This document shows positions 59,839 through 64,000 of a stretch of 64,000 nt of DNA, one piece after another. Each line of letters opens with the position of its first letter. Position 1 is the first letter of the stretch. The stretch is from Glaciecola sp. XM2 (GTDB lineage Bacteria > Pseudomonadota > Gammaproteobacteria > Enterobacterales > Alteromonadaceae). The stretch lies in assembly GCF_018595715.1 (NCBI RefSeq), contig NZ_JAHEOJ010000014.1, positions 248,001-312,000 of the forward strand, written 5' to 3'. Made by a program: the position numbers and the translations under genes. Under the pieces are notes generated by a model that was given only the letters and a program-made list of their open reading frames with translations, searched no databases and had not been told where the DNA came from.

Positions 59839-59921
59839 AGTTAAACGCTCTGGTTAGGAAAAATAACGAGCGCATTGTACCGAAGAATAATAAAATAATA
59901 ATTTCGTATTTTCTTTAATTG

Positions 59922-59936
59922 CAGTATATTATGCTG
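59922..59936. promoter_or_regulatory. Lrp-binding site between ald and lrp
   Basis: CAGTATATTATGCTG fits all 15 positions of the Lrp consensus YAGHAWATTWTDCTR. It lies 28 bases before the lrp ATG and 83 bases before the ald start, in an AT-rich gap, so it could serve autoregulation of lrp and control of ald. Confidence 0.7.
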
Positions 59937-59964
59937 AATATACATTAATTTGCAAAATATCATT

Positions 59965-60450
59965 ATGCTGGTTAAAACACCCAAACATATTGACCGAATC
60001 GACCGCAGAATCTTAAATGAGCTTCAGTCTAACGGTAAAATATCTAATGTAGATCTCGCTAAGTTAGTTGGCCTAAGCGCAAGCCCTTGTCTTGAGAGGG
60101 TAAAGCGTCTGGAGTCACAAGGGTATATTGATGGCTACTACGCTAGGCTTAATCCAGACATGTTAGGGGCGGCTATGTTGGTGTTCGTTGAAATCACACT
60201 AACGAAAACCTCGGTCGACATCTTTGCCGAATTTTCTGCTGCAGTGCAACAACATGAAGATATTCAAGAATGCCACCTTGTATCAGGCAACTTTGATTTC
60301 TTATTAAAAGCAAGAGTGGCCGATATGTCGAGCTATCGTAAACTATTAGGTGACACTTTATTGCGTCTGCCAGGCGTTAGCGAATCGAGAACGTATGTTG
60401 TCATGGAGGAGGTAAAACATACCTCCAAAATTAAAATTAATTTGAAGTGA
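59965..60450 (+). CDS. lrp: Leucine-responsive regulatory protein Lrp
   Basis: Global regulator of amino-acid metabolism. From ATG 59965 it is 161 residues: helix-turn-helix with DRIDRRILNELQ and GLSASPCLERVKRLE, then the RAM ligand domain with LVFVEITL, QECHLVSGNFDFLLK and LPGVSESRTYVVMEEVK, very close to E. coli Lrp. The frame extends to a TTG at 59950. No strong ribosome site is seen. The lrp-ftsK-lolA-rarA order is that of E. coli. Confidence 0.95.
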   Translation: MLVKTPKHIDRIDRRILNELQSNGKISNVDLAKLVGLSASPCLERVKRLESQGYIDGYYARLNPDMLGAAMLVFVEITLTKTSVDIFAEFSAAVQQHEDIQECHLVSGNFDFLLKARVADMSSYRKLLGDTLLRLPGVSESRTYVVMEEVKHTSKIKINLK

Positions 60451-60587
60451 TTTTTTGAGCACGTTAAGGCGCATTATCAAGTGAATACAAAGGCAGTGAA
60501 AAAACGTTTTTCTAGATGCTCCAAAGCCACGTTTTATGCTACCCTTATCCTGTTAATTTCATCCAACTATTGAGAAATAAATACCCG

Positions 60588-62960
60588 ATGTCGAGATTGT
60601 CTGGGATACAGCGTATTATGGAAGTAGGCATGATTATTTCGTGCGCGTTTGCTTTCTTTTTGTTGATCTCGCTTGTCTACTTTAATCCAAGTGACCCCGG
60701 TTGGAGCCAAGCTGGCCTAAACGTTGAAGTGCAAAACATCATGGGCGGTGTGGGCGCTTATTTTGCTGATATTCTCTTGTTTACCTTCGGTATGACGGCA
60801 TACCTTGTACCATTTGGCTTGGCATTTGTCGGCTGGTTCGTATTTTTACATCTGCGCAATTTAAAAGAGTTAGATTATCTCACTATCAGCCTACGCTTAA
60901 TTGGCATCATTTTGTTGGTATTTGGGTTTACCGGCATTGCGAGCATAAACTTTGACGACATCTACAGCGTCTCTGCAGGCGGTGCAATGGGTGACATTAT
61001 AAGTGCCGCGTTGCTGCCGCACTTTAGCTTTGTGGGCTCAGTATTGCTATTACTCTGCTTTTTTTGCACAGGCTTCACGCTGGCTACTGGCATTTCTTGG
61101 ATGTCTATCATCGATGGCATCGGTGCAATCACCATTAAAAGCAGTAAAGGTATGATGGCCTTGCCTAACAAAATGAGCCACTTACGTCTACCTAGTCCAA
61201 AATCAGAAGATGAAACAGGCGCTGCAACCAAATCTGATAAAGTCACAATCACCAGTTTGCGTGCGGCGCCGGCTAAACCTCGCAAAGAAGAGCCTGCTTT
61301 TTCTATTCCTGATGAAGTATTTGAACAGGACGATGTGCCTTTTACAGCAAATACATCAGCTGACTGGGAAAATCCGGCAGACGCTGCGGATAAGCCCGTA
61401 CAAGCAAAGACAAAGCCGGTCCCTAAGTCATCTTCTGTTACGCCAATAAGCGGTGAGGATGTTGGTGCAATGCCTTCATTTGAACTTCTAGAGCGAGCGA
61501 ACAAACGCGAAAACCCAATTTCCCAAGAAGAGCTTGATCAGGTGTCACGCCTCCTTGAGGCTAAGTTAGCGGATTTTAACGTGCAAGCTGAAGTCGTCGA
61601 TGTTTTGCCTGGCCCGGTGATCACGCGTTTTGAATTGAATTTGGCCCCGGGCGTTAAGGTGAGCAAAATTACCACCTTGGCTAAGGATCTCGCCAGAGCG
61701 ATGTCCGCAATTTCTGTGCGCGTCGTCGAGGTCATCCCTGGTAAATCGGTCATCGGGTTGGAATTGCCCAACAAACATCGCGAGATGGTAAGGCTGAGTG
61801 AAGTCATAGGGTGCAGTGAATTTCAAAACAATGATTCGCCGTTAACGATGGTGCTCGGCGCGGATATTTCTGGTAATCCGGTGGTCGTTGATTTAGCGAA
61901 AATGCCACATTTACTTGTTGCGGGTACCACCGGTTCAGGTAAGTCTGTTGGCGTAAATGTCATGATTTTGAGCTTGTTGTATAAATCAACGCCAGAAGAC
62001 GTACGCTTGATTATGATCGATCCTAAAATGCTAGAGCTGTCGGTGTACGAAGGAATACCGCACCTGTTGGCAGAGGTTGTGACTGACATGAAAGAGGCGT
62101 CGAATGCGCTGCGTTGGTGTGTTGGTGAAATGGAGCGTAGATACCGGTTGATGTCAGCACTGGGAGTGCGCAACCTGAAAGGTTACAACAAAAAGATTGC
62201 ACAAGCGGCAGCGGCGGGGGAGTCAATCTACGATCCGCTTTGGCAGGCAAGTCAAAGTATGGAAGAAAGTGCGCCAGCGCTTGAAAAACTCCCGTCAATA
62301 GTGGTTATCGTGGATGAGTTTGCCGACATGATGATGATTGTCGGTAAAAAGGTAGAAGAGCTCATCGCACGCATCGCACAAAAGGCTAGGGCAGCCGGTA
62401 TACACCTTATCCTTGCAACCCAACGCCCATCTGTTGACGTAATCACCGGACTGATAAAAGCCAATATTCCCACACGAATTGCGTTTCAGGTTTCAAGTAA
62501 AATAGATTCCCGCACGATTCTCGACCAACAGGGGGCTGAATCTCTCTTAGGAATGGGAGATATGCTCTATAATCCTCCCGGCACCAGCATTACAACCCGA
62601 GTGCACGGCGCGTTTGTCGATGATCATGAAGTGCATGCGGTCGTTGCGGATTGGAAAGCACGCGGTGCGCCTCAGTACGTTGATGAGATTTTAAATGGTG
62701 ACGCAGTAGGTGATGTACTGCTACCTTCTGAGCAGGGTGAGGGCGGTAACAGTGAAGATTATGATGCGTTTTACGATGAAGCCATAGCGTTTGTTACCGA
62801 AACACGCAAAGTGTCTGTCTCTAGTGTTCAGCGTAAATTTCGTATCGGTTATAACCGTGCTGCACGGATAGTTGAACAAATGGAAATGGATGGCGTCATA
62901 ACAACAGCAGGACATAATGGTAATCGCGAAGTACTCGCGCCACCGCCTCCAAAAGCTTAG
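60588..62960 (+). CDS. ftsK: DNA translocase FtsK
   Basis: Septal DNA pump that resolves chromosome dimers with XerCD. ATG 60588 ([14 protein letters not shown]) is preferred to the one 72 bases upstream, giving 790 residues. Four N-terminal membrane segments (about 15-180), a short Pro/Ala linker, the RecA-like motor with Walker A GTTGSGKS and [10 protein letters not shown], and a C-terminal gamma winged helix ([21 protein letters not shown]). The linker is far shorter than in E. coli FtsK (1329 residues). Confidence 0.95.
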   Translation: MSRLSGIQRIMEVGMIISCAFAFFLLISLVYFNPSDPGWSQAGLNVEVQNIMGGVGAYFADILLFTFGMTAYLVPFGLAFVGWFVFLHLRNLKELDYLTISLRLIGIILLVFGFTGIASINFDDIYSVSAGGAMGDIISAALLPHFSFVGSVLLLLCFFCTGFTLATGISWMSIIDGIGAITIKSSKGMMALPNKMSHLRLPSPKSEDETGAATKSDKVTITSLRAAPAKPRKEEPAFSIPDEVFEQDDVPFTANTSADWENPADAADKPVQAKTKPVPKSSSVTPISGEDVGAMPSFELLERANKRENPISQEELDQVSRLLEAKLADFNVQAEVVDVLPGPVITRFELNLAPGVKVSKITTLAKDLARAMSAISVRVVEVIPGKSVIGLELPNKHREMVRLSEVIGCSEFQNNDSPLTMVLGADISGNPVVVDLAKMPHLLVAGTTGSGKSVGVNVMILSLLYKSTPEDVRLIMIDPKMLELSVYEGIPHLLAEVVTDMKEASNALRWCVGEMERRYRLMSALGVRNLKGYNKKIAQAAAAGESIYDPLWQASQSMEESAPALEKLPSIVVIVDEFADMMMIVGKKVEELIARIAQKARAAGIHLILATQRPSVDVITGLIKANIPTRIAFQVSSKIDSRTILDQQGAESLLGMGDMLYNPPGTSITTRVHGAFVDDHEVHAVVADWKARGAPQYVDEILNGDAVGDVLLPSEQGEGGNSEDYDAFYDEAIAFVTETRKVSVSSVQRKFRIGYNRAARIVEQMEMDGVITTAGHNGNREVLAPPPPKA

Positions 62961-62994
62961 TCATAATTGCACATATCGACATTAAGGAATTTCA

Positions 62995-63711
62995 TTGAAG
63001 CCAATCAAGGATTATATTCAGCGCTCAATAGCAGCGTCTCGAAAGCGTTATAAAGCACTAGGTGCTTTATGTGCCGCATTATGTTTGTGTATAGGTGCAA
63101 ATCCATTGGCGTATGCGCAATCTAGCGCCGATGTAAGTGAAACGCAAACTCTAGCAAAGCAAGAGTTAAAAGCCTTGTTGTCGAATTTACAGAGTTATCG
63201 CGGTGAATTTACACAAACCATCGAAGATTGGTCTGGAGAAGTGCTACAAACCTCACAAGGCAGATTGACGCTGAAGAAGCCTAATCAGTTGCGCTGGGAA
63301 GTGACTATGCCCGATGAGTCGTTGTTTATTGCAGATGGTGCTGTTGTATATAACGTCGATCCATTTGTAGAACAAGTAACCTTGTTAGATCAAGCGCAGA
63401 TTGTTAATAACAACCCTTTGATGCTATTGATAAGTGACGATCCTTCAGCATGGGATGACGTTGCCATTGAAAAATCAGAAGACCGGTTTATTGTCAGTTC
63501 AACAAACCCTAACGCAAATATCACTGAACTACATCTGCGTTTTGTTGATGGGCAATTAAGTGCATTAGTCTCTCAAGACAAGCAACGTCAAATCAACCGT
63601 ATTGAGTTTGTAAATGCCCAGCAAAACGTGGAGGTTTCCCCCGACGCATTTTTCCCTGTCTATCCTGATAATTTCATTGTTGATGATCAGCGTAGCCTTT
63701 CGCAACCATAA
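62995..63711 (+). CDS. lolA: Outer-membrane lipoprotein carrier LolA
   Basis: Periplasmic chaperone that ferries lipoproteins from LolCDE to LolB. The 238 residues start with TTG 62995, six bases after AAGGA, then a long signal peptide ending near AYAQ. The mature part has LQSYRGEFTQTIED, QGRLTLKKPNQLRWEV and DPFVEQVTL, typical of LolA. It lies between ftsK and rarA as in E. coli. Confidence 0.95.
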   Translation: MKPIKDYIQRSIAASRKRYKALGALCAALCLCIGANPLAYAQSSADVSETQTLAKQELKALLSNLQSYRGEFTQTIEDWSGEVLQTSQGRLTLKKPNQLRWEVTMPDESLFIADGAVVYNVDPFVEQVTLLDQAQIVNNNPLMLLISDDPSAWDDVAIEKSEDRFIVSSTNPNANITELHLRFVDGQLSALVSQDKQRQINRIEFVNAQQNVEVSPDAFFPVYPDNFIVDDQRSLSQP

Positions 63712-63724
63712 TGCAGTAGTGTAA

Positions 63725-64000
63725 ATGAGTAGTCGTTCACCGCTTGCCGATGCGTTAAGGCCAAGCTCTTTTGAAGAGTATGCAGGCAACGCAGATTTAA
63801 TGGGACCGCAAGGGGTACTCACCACATTAGTCAAGGCCAACCAAATACCGTCGATGATTTTATGGGGGCCGCCCGGATGCGGAAAAACCTCATTAGTACA
63901 TGTATTGAGCCAAGTCTTAGATGTTGAAATCATAAAAATTTCAGCCATCAATACCGGTATTAAAGATATCAAGCAGATTGCTGAGCAAGCACAGCAAAGC
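63725..64000 (+). CDS. rarA: Replication-associated recombination protein RarA (3'-truncated by window edge)
   Basis: First 92 codons of the AAA+ protein RarA (MgsA), which acts at stalled replication forks. ATG 63725 begins MSSRSPLADALRPSSFEEY, then the Walker A loop LWGPPGCGKTSL (residues 46-57) and KISAINTGIKDIKQI. The frame runs open to the right edge. It starts 13 bases after the lolA stop. Confidence 0.93.
   Translation, partial: MSSRSPLADALRPSSFEEYAGNADLMGPQGVLTTLVKANQIPSMILWGPPGCGKTSLVHVLSQVLDVEIIKISAINTGIKDIKQIAEQAQQS

Noticed and set aside
60962-61504. 180-codon minus-strand open frame inside ftsK
   Set aside because: It is fully antisense to the conserved FtsK N-terminal and linker region, has low-complexity Ser/Pro-rich content and no ribosome site; a shadow frame.
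1-64000. CRISPR arrays, insertion sequences, prophage or integrase genes
   Set aside because: No regularly spaced repeats, transposase, integrase or phage-like genes were seen; the window reads as conserved chromosome.

Overview
The window is a chromosomal stretch of a marine-type gammaproteobacterium, most likely a member of the Alteromonadales (Alteromonadaceae; genus not resolved from sequence alone). The basis is the set of gene neighbourhoods, which are those of gammaproteobacteria (plsX-fabHDG-acpP-fabF-pabC-mltG-tmk-holB-ycfH, alaA-yfbR, cmoAB, purMN, gcvR-bcp against dapA-bamC-purC, nrdAB-yfaE/ubiG/gyrA, serC-aroA, cmk-rpsA-ihfB, lapAB-pyrF, lrp-ftsK-lolA-rarA), the moderate base composition, and protein matches close to E. 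coli orthologues. Coding density is very high. No tRNA, rRNA, insertion sequence, prophage or CRISPR array was recognised, and no gene looks broken apart from those cut by the window edges (plsX at the left, rarA at the right).

Layout. 1-10 kb: fatty-acid biosynthesis cluster running into folate, cell-wall, dTMP and clamp-loader genes, ending with a TatD-family nuclease and a PNPO-like flavoprotein. 10-15.5 kb (minus strand): an SOS-type SulA-like gene under two LexA boxes, msrPQ, a dGTPase-family gene, a divergent YfbR and alaA. 15.6-17.1 kb: a small LRAT/NlpC-like predicted thiol enzyme and a DUF2189 membrane protein. 17.1-21.9 kb (minus): a four-gene overlapping operon encoding glycerate kinase, an HAD-type phosphatase, a GpgS-like synthase and a GH13_18 phosphorylase. 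Together these could make, break down and recycle the compatible solute glucosylglycerate. 22-30.6 kb: cmoAB, an orphan LuxR-type response regulator translationally coupled to adenosine deaminase, fadE with a FadR-like operator, and purMN plus a DUF3108 protein.

30.7-43.1 kb: DUF2066-hda (with an inverted pair of DnaA boxes near the operon start), an arsC-wrbA-DUF2069-lipoprotein operon whose last product carries a HExxH zinc-peptidase signature, a TlpA-like thioredoxin, bepA, perM, bcp-gcvR and dapA-bamC-purC. 43.2-48 kb (minus): ribonucleotide reductase nrdAB with its ferredoxin and an NrdR box, and ubiG. 48.3-58.7 kb (plus): gyrA, serC-aroA, cmk-rpsA, ihfB, lapAB and pyrF. 58.7-64 kb: alanine dehydrogenase facing Lrp across a consensus Lrp site, then ftsK, lolA and the start of rarA.

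Most of the window is conserved housekeeping DNA. The parts that deserve a second look are the self-contained glucosylglycerate cycle and the inverted repeat in front of it, the DnaA-box pair in the hda operon, the HExxH lipoprotein, the LRAT-like protein and the SulA-like gene with twin LexA boxes. Smaller points are residue changes in Bcp and YfbR and several structured intergenic elements. All functional calls are from reading sequence; no database search was run.
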